Origin: an uncultured Acidimicrobiales bacterium
Lineage (GTDB): Bacteria; Actinomycetota; Acidimicrobiia; Acidimicrobiales; SZUA-35
Reading direction: 5' to 3'
DNA length: 42,952 nt
NCBI GenBank assembly: GCA_937958015.1
Contig: CALGOA010000137.1
Coordinates: 1-42,952 of the forward strand
Within the stretch, counting starts at the first letter, position 1. The number at the start of each line of letters is the position of its first letter. A program made the position numbers and the translations under genes. Positions 25,399 through 33,972 of this stretch are shown here, in pieces. The notes beneath the pieces are model-generated. The model saw only the letters and a list, made by a program, of their open reading frames with translations. It had not been told where the DNA came from and ran no database searches.

Positions 25399-26979
25399 CT
25401 AGCTGGAACAGCTGAGCATCGAGCAACCAGGCCGGGTCCGGGCCCACTCGGGTCGTCGCTCCGCCCACTTCTCCATACCCGGCTGCTCGTCGTACGGGCG
25501 CCGCAGCACGTCGTACACCTCGCTGAGGACGGCGTAGTCACCCTCGGCGGCCGCATCGATCGCCACCTGGGCGATGTAGTTGCGGAGCACGTACTTGGGA
25601 TTCACCGAGTTCATCAGCTCCCGGTCGGGTTGGGCATCGACCCGGTCTCGATAACGCTCGAGCCACAGGTTCACCGCTCCGACTACCGACGTCGTGAGTT
25701 GATCAGGCTGGTAGTAGGCCTCCAGCAGCGGGGTGGGGATCTCATCCTCGCGCAGTGCGGTGAGGTCGACCTCAGACAGCCGCCGGTAGAAGATCGGCAT
25801 GTCGGTCTCGGCGAGCTGAAGCACACCGTTGAGCGACTCGATCAGTTCGTCGTCGGCCTCGACCGGTTCGGCGATACCGAGCTTGCGAGCGAAGGCGATG
25901 CGGTTTTGATCCAGGAAGGCGGCTGCGAAGGCGTCGAGGACACCCTGGAGGGGCTCGACATCATCGACGAGTGGGTAGATGGCGTTGGCCAGACGGACCA
26001 GATTCCATTGAGCGATACCCGGCTGGTTTCCGTACTGGTACCGCTTCATGTGGGCGTCGGTGGTGTTGGGAGTCCATCCGGGGTCGAAGTCTTCCAACCA
26101 TCCATAGGGCCCGTAGTCGATGGTGATCCCATGGATCGAGAGATTGTCGGTGTTCATGACGCCGTGGACGAAACCGACACGCATCCAGTCCACGATCATC
26201 GTCGCCGTGGTTTCGCAGACCCGTTCAAACCACGCCAGGTAGGTATCCCGGTCCGGATTCAAGGCGTTGGGCAGGTCCGAGAAGTGATGCCGAATCGTGT
26301 AGTCCGCCAGCGCCTTCAGCGTTGCTCCCTCTCCCCTGCTCGCCGGGAGTTCGAACGTGCCGAACCGAATGAACGACGGCGCCACCCGGGCCACGATGGC
26401 GCCCGGCTCGGGGGCCGCATTGCCGTCATAGAACATGTCCCGAACCACATCGTCGCCGGTGCGGACGAGGCTGAGTGCTCGGGTGGTGGGCACTCCGAGG
26501 AAGTGCATCGCTTCGCTGCAGAGGAATTCCCTCACGCTCGAGCGGAGTACGGCTCGCCCATCCGCCCGCCTGCTGTAGGGGGTGGGACCGGCCCCTTTCA
26601 GCTGGATCATCTGATGGGAGCCGTCCGGAGTGACCAGTTCGCCGAGGGCGATGGCGCGTCCATCACCCAACTGACCGGCCCAGTTTCCGAACTGATGGCC
26701 GCCGTAGTTCATAGCGAAGGTGTCCATGCCGGGCAGGAGCCGATTCCCCGCCAAAGCCTCGACCATTTCCGGGGACGTGACCTGCTCTGGCGACAGACCC
26801 AATAGTTCCGCCATCTCCGGTGACCAGGCGATCAGGTGCGGGTCGGCCACGGCGGTCGGTTCCACTCGGCTGAACGCCGCCTCGGGAACCTGTCGAAGCG
26901 CCGACCCCTCCACCGGATCGGCCGGCAGCTCAGCGGTGAACGTGTTGTCCCAGGGCAGATCGAGGTCGATCGTCGTCAT
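25399..26979 (-). CDS. selO: SelO/YdiU protein adenylyltransferase (pseudokinase)
   Basis: This is a 526-residue SelO (UPF0061) family protein. Diagnostic blocks are HQFGNWAGQLGDGRAIALGE, the phosphate-loop-like LKGAGPTPYSRRADGRAVLR, REFLCSEAMHFLGVPTTRAL, and the metal/nucleotide region MNTDNLSIHGITIDYGPYGW. It ends in GCSMLSCSS, with Cys at the position where eukaryotic SelO has selenocysteine. SelO transfers AMP from ATP to Ser/Thr/Tyr of target proteins and is linked to oxidative-stress responses. Length is slightly more than E. coli YdiU. The ATG at 26979 fits the family N-terminus. It is convergent with the SEC-C gene and appears monocistronic. Confidence 0.93.
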   Translation of the reverse strand: MTTIDLDLPWDNTFTAELPADPVEGSALRQVPEAAFSRVEPTAVADPHLIAWSPEMAELLGLSPEQVTSPEMVEALAGNRLLPGMDTFAMNYGGHQFGNWAGQLGDGRAIALGELVTPDGSHQMIQLKGAGPTPYSRRADGRAVLRSSVREFLCSEAMHFLGVPTTRALSLVRTGDDVVRDMFYDGNAAPEPGAIVARVAPSFIRFGTFELPASRGEGATLKALADYTIRHHFSDLPNALNPDRDTYLAWFERVCETTATMIVDWMRVGFVHGVMNTDNLSIHGITIDYGPYGWLEDFDPGWTPNTTDAHMKRYQYGNQPGIAQWNLVRLANAIYPLVDDVEPLQGVLDAFAAAFLDQNRIAFARKLGIAEPVEADDELIESLNGVLQLAETDMPIFYRRLSEVDLTALREDEIPTPLLEAYYQPDQLTTSVVGAVNLWLERYRDRVDAQPDRELMNSVNPKYVLRNYIAQVAIDAAAEGDYAVLSEVYDVLRRPYDEQPGMEKWAERRPEWARTRPGCSMLSCSS

Positions 26980-27077
26980 GTTCCAACTCTATGAGCGCCG
27001 ATGGCGGGGGCGGTATCGTTCGAACGGCGGCCGAATGGTTGAAGATGTGAAACGACCGCCTGGAAGGGCACCGATCG

Positions 27078-27294
27078 ATGAACCCACTGACAAGTGTCAT
27101 CATGCCCACCCACAATCGACCCCATCTGCTGGGTCGGGCGATCGACAGCATGCCAGGGGACCTCGGGACTTGCGCTCGCCGCTTGCGCCCTTCGACACAA
27201 CCCTCGGAATACGGAGGTCTACTCGTTCGTGACCTCTCGATTGCGATCTCACGCCCGGATGATCGTGAATCGGGCCCGGCGCTCCGCCCGATGA
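27078..27294 (+). pseudogene. Internally deleted family 2 glycosyltransferase remnant
   Basis: A start codon at 27078, preceded by GGAAGGG about 11 bases upstream, opens with MNPLTSVIMPTHNRPHLLGR and AIDSM. This is the unmistakable N-terminus of a GT2 glycosyltransferase (nucleotide-binding strand and loop). Homology stops after about 25 codons, near 27152, well before the DxD motif. In the +1 frame, a segment ending RLRSHARMIVNRARRSAR reaches a stop at 27292-27294 and could be the original C-terminus. The simplest reading is a deletion of most of the gene, joining its two ends out of frame. The stretch 26980-27325 holds no other gene I can support. Confidence 0.6.
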
Positions 27295-27325
27295 GCGTCA
27301 AAAGTGAAGGCGCTATCGTCGGTTG

Positions 27326-28336
27326 ATGACCGATCTCCCGGTTCTCGACATCTCCACGCTCCGACAGGATCGGTCCGGGCTCGCAGCCGACCGTTTCATC
27401 GCCACTCTCCGGGACGTGCTTCACCACGTCGGTTTCGCCCACGTCGTGGGACACGGGATCGATCCGGACCTCGAGGAGAATCTGAAGCTTCAGGCGAGAG
27501 CGTTCTTCGCTCTCCCTCCCGCCGAACGGGAAGCGCTGGCAATCGGCAATTCGGCCGCCTTCCGTGGATATACGATCCTGGGCGATGAGCAGACCGCGGG
27601 CGCTCGAGACTGGCGCCATCAGCTGGACTTCGGACCCGAGCAGGAGGCTCCGCGGACCAATCGTCCCGCCTATCTGCGGCTGCGAGGCCCTAACCAGTGG
27701 CCGGCGGGCCTTCCTGGACTTGCCCCCGTTGCCTTGGCGTGGCTGGAGGCGACGCTCGAACTCGGTCTCGACATCATGCGAGCGATCGCCCGAGGGCTCG
27801 GGTTGCCCGCGGACCACTTCGATGGGTTCTTCCTGCCCAACCATGATCTTCACGCCAAGCTGATCCACTACCCAGCCGTCGACGGCGTGGAGCATCAGGG
27901 TGTTGGTCGGCATCACGACTCGGGCCTCCTTACATTCATCCTGCAGGACGAGGTGCCCGGTCTGCAGGTGGAAATCGATGGTGAGATGAAGACCATCGAG
28001 CCGATGCCCGGTGCGTATGTGATGAATCTTGGTGCCATGTTGCAGTCGGCGACCAGCGGGTATCTACGCGCCACTCCGCACCGGGTGTTGTCGCCTCGGG
28101 ATGGGCGGGATCGACTGTCGGCGGCCCTGTTTTTCAACCCGTCGTTCGAGTCTGAGTTCGGTCCGCTGCCGCTACCGGCGGATCTTGAAAGCTCGGCACG
28201 ACCAGACATGGTCGATCTCAAGGGGGAGGCCATCCATACGGTCTTTGGTGAAAACAATCTGAAGGTTCGCCTCCGGTCGCACCCGGACGTGGCGGCGATG
28301 CACTACGCCGACGTTCTCGACGAGGTTCGGCGGTGA
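27326..28336 (+). CDS. Isopenicillin N synthase-like 2-oxoglutarate/Fe(II) dioxygenase
   Basis: This is a 336-residue non-heme iron oxygenase of the IPNS/2OG-Fe(II) superfamily. The N-terminal DIOX_N part (LPVLDIS, then FAHVVGHGID) precedes the double-stranded beta-helix core. Iron ligands are His196 and Asp198 (RHHDSG) and His252 (ATPHRVLS); the R-x-S 2-oxoglutarate anchor is Arg263-Leu-Ser265. All catalytic residues are intact, so it should be active on a small organic substrate. The ATG at 27326 is used rather than TTG three bases earlier. Its stop overlaps the GTG start of the molybdopterin hydroxylase subunit, so both probably belong to one oxidative pathway. The substrate is unknown; purine, pyrimidine or N-heterocycle catabolism is a guess. 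Confidence 0.88.
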   Translation: MTDLPVLDISTLRQDRSGLAADRFIATLRDVLHHVGFAHVVGHGIDPDLEENLKLQARAFFALPPAEREALAIGNSAAFRGYTILGDEQTAGARDWRHQLDFGPEQEAPRTNRPAYLRLRGPNQWPAGLPGLAPVALAWLEATLELGLDIMRAIARGLGLPADHFDGFFLPNHDLHAKLIHYPAVDGVEHQGVGRHHDSGLLTFILQDEVPGLQVEIDGEMKTIEPMPGAYVMNLGAMLQSATSGYLRATPHRVLSPRDGRDRLSAALFFNPSFESEFGPLPLPADLESSARPDMVDLKGEAIHTVFGENNLKVRLRSHPDVAAMHYADVLDEVRR

Positions 28337-30594
28337 CACCGAGCACCGGGCAACGTCTGCTTCGCGACGAGGACCCCGCTCTCCTCCAGGGATTGACGCC
28401 GTTCACCGCCGACATCAACGACGACCGGCTCGTGGGCGCTGCTCACGTAGCGTTCGTGCGCTCCCCTTACGCCCACGCCCGGATCGAATCGATCGACGTC
28501 GCCGATGTCGCCCAACATCCCGGTTTCGTTGCGGTGTTTTGTGCGGCCGATCTTGGAGGACTTGCTTCCACCCATCTCGGATCCGCGATCCCTGAGGCCG
28601 GGCGCAGCCCGCTACTTGCAACCGACGTTGTGCAGTTTGTGGGACAACCGGTCGTTGCGGTTCTCGCCAACACTGCGGCCCAGGCGGTGGACGCCGCCGA
28701 GTCGGTGATCGTGGAGTACCAACCACTCACGCCGGTGCTGACGATCGATGACGCACTTGAGGTCTCGGCGATCGAACAGACCCGGTTCACCACCGGTGCA
28801 ACACCCGCTGCGTTCGAGGACTCCGATGTCCGGGTACGGCTGCGCCACTGGAATCCTCGGCAATCTCCGGTGCCGATCGAGGCCCGATCGGTGGCGGCCC
28901 ACTTCGGCGGCAACGACCTGATCGTCTGGTCGGGAACCCAACGACCGCATGGCTTCCGTGACGCGCTAACCGACATCCTCGGGCTGGAACCCGAGTGCAT
29001 TCGTGTCGTCGCGCCAGGTGTCGGTGGCGGTTTCGGCGGCAAGGTAAGCCGCACCGCAGAGGAGTTCGTCGTCCCTGCAGCAGCCTTCCTGCTGCGTCGA
29101 CCCGTGCGATGGAACGAAACCCGTTCGGAGTACTTCCTGACCGCCACGCAGGGACGGGGTGAACGGGTTGATGTGGAGATTGCCGGTGGTTCCGACGGTC
29201 GAATGACCGCGATTTCCGTCGACCTAGTGAAGGACGGAGGAGCGTTTCCACTGGTGGGAGTGGTCCTGGGTGAAGCCTTCGGACAACACCATGCGAGTGG
29301 TTGTTACGACATCGCCCACGTGGAATTCTCCGCCATCTCCGTGCTGACCCACCGCCCGCCCACGTCTGCGTTCCGAGGTGCTGGCCGAGCCGGAGTGATC
29401 GCCGCCATCGAACGAACCGTCGACCGCTTCGCTCACGAGGTGGGAATGGATCCGGCCGACGTCCGGCGTCGGAATCTGATTCGATCCGACCAGATGCCGT
29501 ATTCGACCTCCTCGGGAGCTGTATACGACGAGGCGGACTATCCGGGAGATCTCGAGACCGCGATCGGGCGTGCTGGTTACGACGACCTTCGCGCCGAGCA
29601 ACGGAAACGTCGTCAGGATGGGTCGGAACGGTTGCTGGGTATTGGCATCGCTTCGTACCTGCAGATGACCAACGGCGGCGGGGGCGAGGAAGCCGCCGTG
29701 CGCATCGAGACCGACGGCACGGCGACCGTCGTGACCGGCACCACCAGTCAGGGCCACGGTCACGCCACAACATGGGCCCAGATTGCGGGCGACGTTTTGG
29801 GAATGGACCCGTCGACGATCACCGTGATCGAGGGCGACACCAACGCGATTGCCACCGGTGTTGGGGCTGTCGGCTCCCGATCGCTGCAGACTGCGGGCTT
29901 GGCCGTCCACAATTCCTCGGCGGCGGTGCTCAATCGAGCGCGCTCGCTGGCAGCTGACCGACTTGAGGCAGCCGAAGTTGACATCATCGTCGGCACCGGC
30001 GGCCTGACAGTGCGAGGGACACCATCGATTTTGGTCTCGTGGAAGGAACTGGCCGCAGACGGTCTCGGCTCCGAACGTGAGCTGTCCTGCGGTGAGTACT
30101 ACGACGCCGGTGACCGAAACACATTCCCGTCGGGTTGCCATATCGCCGTCGTTGAGGTGGATATCGAAACCGGGAGGGTCTGGCTCCGACGACTTATCGG
30201 CGTCGATGACGCTGGCGTACGGGTGAATCCGATGATCGTCGAAGGACAGATTCACGGCGGTATGGCGAGCGGGGCCGCTCAGGCCCTGGGCGAGGAAATG
30301 GCTTACGACGCCGAGGGCAATCCGATCACGGCCAACTTTGCCGACTACGCGATCGGGTCGATCGATTTGTTCCCGCTTTTTGAGCTTGGAGTGTCTGAGA
30401 CCGCAACCAGCATGAATTCGCTTGGGTTCAAGGGGGTCGGCGAGTCAGGCACCATCGGAGCCACCCCGGCCGTTCACAACGCCGTCATCGACGCCGTCTC
30501 ACACCTCGGAGTGCTGCACATGGAACTGCCCTGCACCCCCCGCCGGGTGTGGGAAGCACTCGAGTCCGTCCGATCACCCGACGCAGACCGGTAA
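28333..30594 (+). CDS. Xanthine dehydrogenase/CO dehydrogenase family molybdopterin-binding large subunit
   Basis: This is a 753-residue protein with the two-part fold of the xanthine oxidase family. An Ald_Xan_dh_C-like domain spans about 15-130 (DEDPALLQGLTPFTADI, FVGQPVVAVLA). A MoCo-binding region follows: PGVGGGFGGKVSRTAEEF, SAFRGAGRAG, and GTTSQGHGHATTWAQIAGD. The catalytic glutamate is expected in GVGESGTIGATPA near the C-terminus. The AFRGAGR loop resembles form II/hydroxylase-type enzymes rather than true CoxL (which has AYRCSFR). Such subunits hydroxylate purines, aldehydes or heteroaromatics and normally need a 2Fe-2S and an FAD subunit; neither is encoded nearby. The start is GTG at 28333, overlapping the oxygenase stop. 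A strong terminator follows 75 bases after the stop. Confidence 0.9.
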   Translation: MTPSTGQRLLRDEDPALLQGLTPFTADINDDRLVGAAHVAFVRSPYAHARIESIDVADVAQHPGFVAVFCAADLGGLASTHLGSAIPEAGRSPLLATDVVQFVGQPVVAVLANTAAQAVDAAESVIVEYQPLTPVLTIDDALEVSAIEQTRFTTGATPAAFEDSDVRVRLRHWNPRQSPVPIEARSVAAHFGGNDLIVWSGTQRPHGFRDALTDILGLEPECIRVVAPGVGGGFGGKVSRTAEEFVVPAAAFLLRRPVRWNETRSEYFLTATQGRGERVDVEIAGGSDGRMTAISVDLVKDGGAFPLVGVVLGEAFGQHHASGCYDIAHVEFSAISVLTHRPPTSAFRGAGRAGVIAAIERTVDRFAHEVGMDPADVRRRNLIRSDQMPYSTSSGAVYDEADYPGDLETAIGRAGYDDLRAEQRKRRQDGSERLLGIGIASYLQMTNGGGGEEAAVRIETDGTATVVTGTTSQGHGHATTWAQIAGDVLGMDPSTITVIEGDTNAIATGVGAVGSRSLQTAGLAVHNSSAAVLNRARSLAADRLEAAEVDIIVGTGGLTVRGTPSILVSWKELAADGLGSERELSCGEYYDAGDRNTFPSGCHIAVVEVDIETGRVWLRRLIGVDDAGVRVNPMIVEGQIHGGMASGAAQALGEEMAYDAEGNPITANFADYAIGSIDLFPLFELGVSETATSMNSLGFKGVGESGTIGATPAVHNAVIDAVSHLGVLHMELPCTPRRVWEALESVRSPDADR

Positions 30595-30668
30595 ACCTCC
30601 CAACCGCCGGGCGGCCAAATTTCGTCTGGGACCCACACTTCCTCGAGGGGGCGGCGGTGGCAAAACGT

Positions 30669-30700
30669 GAAGGGACCCGGCCGTTCGGCCGGGTCCCTTC
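30669..30700. terminator. Bidirectional intrinsic terminator
   Basis: A perfect 14-bp stem, GAAGGGACCCGGCC (30669-30682) with GGCCGGGTCCCTTC (30687-30700), has a GTTC loop. On the plus strand it is followed by GTCTTACTTAGTTATTT; on the minus strand by ACGTTTTG. It sits between the convergent molybdopterin hydroxylase and livK genes and should end transcription from both sides. Confidence 0.9.
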
Positions 30701-30730
30701 GTCTTACTTAGTTATTTGGTGTGGTCTTGC

Positions 30731-32113
30731 TCAGGAAGCGAAGACGTAGCGAGCCTGGTCGGCGTCGGCGCCATCGACGCCGTAGGTGTCGATGCGGAAG
30801 CTGGCTGCGGCCGGCTCACCAGCGTCGACGAACTCGTACGGTCCGCCAAGACCGTCGTAGTCGATGTCGGTGCCAGCGTTAACCAGCTCGATGCACTCGG
30901 CAAAGGTGGTGCACTTGGTGCCGTCCTTGGTGACGCCGTTGATCTCGGCGGCGATCGCCTCGCCACCGTCGCTACCGGCGATTGCGGCGGCGAGAGCAAC
31001 GATGATGACCGAGTCGTAGGTCTCAGCACCGTAGGCGGTCTCTTCTTCGCCGCCCATCTCGGTGACGAGACGGTCGATGAACTCCGAGATCGAACCAAGG
31101 TCGACCGAGGGGACGGTCTGGCTCATGCCTTCGAGGATCGAGGGATCCGACATTTCACCCTGGAGGCCGGCGTTGCCGTCGACGCCCCACACGTTGGTAC
31201 CTGAGGTTGGGCCAATGCCACGCTCGTGCATGGTGGTGATGATGTTGGCGGACTCGGCGAAGCCGATGACGAGGACTGCATCAGAGCCAGCGGACTGGAT
31301 GGTGTCAACCTCGGCGTCGAAGCTCTCGACGTCGATGGCGTAGGGGATGAACTCATCGATGGTGCCACCGGCAGCAACGAAGTTCTCCATGAACGCATCG
31401 GCGAGGCCGGTGCCGTAGGACTCCTGGCGGAAGAGGACCGAAGCGGTCTCGTTGCCCTGAGCGAGGACCTCGTCAGCAAGCACCTTGCCCTGGAGCAGGT
31501 CGGACGGGGCGGTACGGAAGTAGAGGCCGTTGTCGTCGTAGGTGGTGAAGTCAGGCGAGGTGTTCGCCGGCGAGAACTGAATGACTCCAGCGCCGGTGAT
31601 CTTGTCGATGACGGTCTTGGACACGGCGGAGGACGCTGCACCCAGAATGGCATCGGCACCTTCGGACAGAAGGCGGTCAACCTCGACCGACGCAGTGTCG
31701 GTGGTGGTGTCGCCGGAGTCGCCCTGGATCAGAACGATGTCCTTACCGAACACACCGCCAGCGGCGTTGATGTCTTGGGCCGCAAGTTCGGAACCGGCAA
31801 TTTCGGCCGGGCCGAGGAATGCGAGGTCACCGGTGACGGGGAGAATGGTGCCGATGACGAGTTCAGCATCGGGATCAACCGCGCCGTCGTCGGCCATTGC
31901 ATCGTCGCCATCGTCTTCCATGGCGTCGTCGTCTTCCATGGCGTCATCTTCCATGGCGTCGTCATCTGCTGCGGAGTCGTCTGCGGCCGAGTCGTCGGTT
32001 TCGACGCTGTCGTCCGAGGCGGCATCATCGCTGGCGCTACCGCTGCCACATGCTGCGCCGACCATGGCAAGTGCCATAAGCAAGCTCAATATCTTAAGGA
32101 GTTGTTTACTCAT
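30731..32113 (-). CDS. livK: Branched-chain amino acid-type ABC transporter substrate-binding lipoprotein
   Basis: This is a 460-residue type 1 periplasmic-binding-fold lipoprotein (Peripla_BP_6). The signal peptide MSKQLLKILSLLMALAMVGA leads to the lipobox GAAC with lipidated Cys22. Residues of roughly 25-80 are an extremely acidic linker made of DDAMEDD-type repeats, encoded by a short tandem repeat near 31911-31965. The binding domain starts at LVIGTILPVTGDLAFLGP and shows the family signatures AAQDINAAGGVFGK, VIQFSPANTSPDF and FRTAPSDLLQGKVLADEV. It probably delivers branched-chain or other amino acids or amides to the LivHMGF complex. GGAGAGAGG upstream of the ATG serves as ribosome binding site. 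It is the last gene of the liv cluster, 198 bases after livF; that gap has room for its own promoter, though I cannot define one. Confidence 0.9.
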   Translation of the reverse strand: MSKQLLKILSLLMALAMVGAACGSGSASDDAASDDSVETDDSAADDSAADDDAMEDDAMEDDDAMEDDGDDAMADDGAVDPDAELVIGTILPVTGDLAFLGPAEIAGSELAAQDINAAGGVFGKDIVLIQGDSGDTTTDTASVEVDRLLSEGADAILGAASSAVSKTVIDKITGAGVIQFSPANTSPDFTTYDDNGLYFRTAPSDLLQGKVLADEVLAQGNETASVLFRQESYGTGLADAFMENFVAAGGTIDEFIPYAIDVESFDAEVDTIQSAGSDAVLVIGFAESANIITTMHERGIGPTSGTNVWGVDGNAGLQGEMSDPSILEGMSQTVPSVDLGSISEFIDRLVTEMGGEEETAYGAETYDSVIIVALAAAIAGSDGGEAIAAEINGVTKDGTKCTTFAECIELVNAGTDIDYDGLGGPYEFVDAGEPAAASFRIDTYGVDGADADQARYVFAS

Positions 32114-32311
32114 TATCGTTTGGACCTCTCTCCATTAACTTGGATCGACCAGATTCATTGGCCGAACGCCCGATGGTAGAGACTGTAGGCACGATGGGGC
32201 TTCCAGCGGGCGGCATAGCCGCAGAACCTTAACGGAGGTCGTGTCTAGAACTTCTCTGAGCTGGGGAAACGCTGGCTAGGACAAATGACATAGTCACAGA
32301 TGCGTCGTAAA

Positions 32312-33043
32312 TTAGCCGTGTTGTGTGAGCGTTCCAAGGTAGAGGGCGATCACGTTCGGATCCGTCAGCAGGTTTCGACCGGTGTCGGTATATGCGTTTG
32401 TTCCCTGATCCAGCACGTAGCCGCGATCGCAAATTTGCAAACAGCGAGCTGCGTTCTGCTCGACCATCACCACGGCCACACCGGACTTGTTGATCTTCTT
32501 CGTGTTGATGAAGACCTGGTCCTGAAGAACCGGCGACAGACCGGCCGATGGTTCGTCGAGCAGCAGGACCTCGGGATCCATCATGAGCGCTCGGCTCATC
32601 GCCAGCATCTGACGTTCGCCGCCCGAGAGTGATCCAGCCCGCTGGTTCAACCGCTCGCCCAGCCGGGGGAACATGTCGGTCACGAAATCGAGGCGGGTCT
32701 TGAACGTCTTCGGGCGAAGGAAGACCCCCATCTCCAGGTTTTCCGAGATGGTCAGCGACGGGAACACGTTGTTGTTCTGCGGGACATACCCGATGCCTCG
32801 GCTGACCAATTCGTGAGCGGTCATGCCGCCGATGTCTTCGCCCTTGTAGGTGACGGTGCCTTCACGAATGTTCAACAGACCGAACAGAGCCTTGAGAAGG
32901 GTTGACTTACCGGCTCCGTTTGGTCCGATGATGCCGACCAGTTCGTCGTGGCCGAGCGTCAACGAGCAGCCGTTCAGAATGTCGACGCCGGGCACATAGC
33001 CGGCCACCACATTGTCAACGTGAATCAGATAGTCGTCAGCCAT
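32312..33043 (-). CDS. livF: ABC transporter ATP-binding protein LivF
   Basis: This is a 243-residue ABC ATPase. Walker A is GPNGAGKST, the signature is LSGGERQMLAMSRAL, Walker B is VLLLDEPSAGLSP, and the H-loop region carries an NAARCLQI segment preceded by MVEQ. Length and the GYVPGVDILNG start match LivF-type subunits, which energise amino-acid uptake at the cytoplasmic face. Its ATG overlaps the livG stop by one base, showing coupling. With LivG it forms the ATPase heterodimer. Confidence 0.92.
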   Translation of the reverse strand: MADDYLIHVDNVVAGYVPGVDILNGCSLTLGHDELVGIIGPNGAGKSTLLKALFGLLNIREGTVTYKGEDIGGMTAHELVSRGIGYVPQNNNVFPSLTISENLEMGVFLRPKTFKTRLDFVTDMFPRLGERLNQRAGSLSGGERQMLAMSRALMMDPEVLLLDEPSAGLSPVLQDQVFINTKKINKSGVAVVMVEQNAARCLQICDRGYVLDQGTNAYTDTGRNLLTDPNVIALYLGTLTQHG

Positions 33044-33972
33044 TACGAATCCTCGCCGAAGTCGAGTTCAGAGTCGTGGTGCGAACCGAGGTAGGCATCG
33101 ACCACCGCTTGATTGGCACTGATGGCATCCGGGGTGCCCTCGGCGATGATCTCACCCTCGGCCATCACGACGACCCAGTCCGAAATCTCCCGAACCATGT
33201 CCATGTCGTGTTCCACGAAGATCACGGTTCGACCCTCGGCCCGAAGCTGCTTGACATGTCCCAGCAGCGACTGGGTGAGGGCCGGGTTCACACCGGCCAT
33301 CGGCTCGTCCAACATCACAACCTCGGGGTCGGTCATCAGCGAACGAGCCATTTCGACCAACTTGCGCTGACCGCCTGAGAGCGTTCCGGCGAACTCGTCG
33401 GCCATGTGGGTCATGTTGAAGCGGGCCAGCAACTCACGAGCCTGGGCATCAACCTCAGCTTCACGGTCGGTCCACATGCTGCTGACGAGCGCCTTGAGGA
33501 AGTTCTCGCCCGGCTGATTCTTGGCGCCGAGCTTCATGTTGTCCAACACGGTGAGTCGCGACAACGCCTTGGTGAGCTGGAACGTACGAACCATGCCTTT
33601 GGCCGCCAGCTTGTGCGAAGCGACGCCGTCGATCGACACGCCGTTCAGCTCGACGTGACCCTCGTCGGGGTTGTCGAAACCGGTCAGCAGATTGAAGAAG
33701 GTGGTCTTACCGGCACCGTTGGGACCAATGAGTGCTGTGATGGCGCCACGCTGCACGTGCAGGGTCTCGACGTCGACAGCTTTGAGGCCACCGAATCGCC
33801 GGGTCACATTCTGCGCGGTCAGGATCGTGTCAGGCTTTTTGCTGCCGGGCACGGCCTCGACGGTGTCGAAGACACCTTCGACCGGATTGTGGATGTTCTC
33901 CTGAACTGCGGCACCCGCTCCCCCACCACCTGCGGTGGCGCCAAGAATCGGTGCTCGTTTGTCATCGGTCAT
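33043..33972 (-). CDS. livG: ABC transporter ATP-binding protein LivG
   Basis: This is a 309-residue ABC ATPase with Walker A GPNGAGKTTFFNLLTGF, signature LSGGQRKLVEMARSL, Walker B VVMLDEPMAGVNP and switch His in FVEHDMDMV. The LivG hallmark, an extended region after Walker A (VRTFQLTKALSRLTVLDNM), is present. About 50 extra residues precede the ABC domain (a glycine-rich stretch and GVFDTVEAVPGSKK); they are not found in typical LivG, so a later start cannot be excluded, but the ATG at 33972 overlaps the end of livM by 11 bases, as expected in a tight operon. Confidence 0.92.
   Translation of the reverse strand: MTDDKRAPILGATAGGGGAGAAVQENIHNPVEGVFDTVEAVPGSKKPDTILTAQNVTRRFGGLKAVDVETLHVQRGAITALIGPNGAGKTTFFNLLTGFDNPDEGHVELNGVSIDGVASHKLAAKGMVRTFQLTKALSRLTVLDNMKLGAKNQPGENFLKALVSSMWTDREAEVDAQARELLARFNMTHMADEFAGTLSGGQRKLVEMARSLMTDPEVVMLDEPMAGVNPALTQSLLGHVKQLRAEGRTVIFVEHDMDMVREISDWVVVMAEGEIIAEGTPDAISANQAVVDAYLGSHHDSELDFGEDS

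Noticed and set aside
25630-26805. 391-aa plus-strand frame opposite selO
   Set aside because: Antisense to the highly conserved SelO coding sequence, with no recognisable domain.
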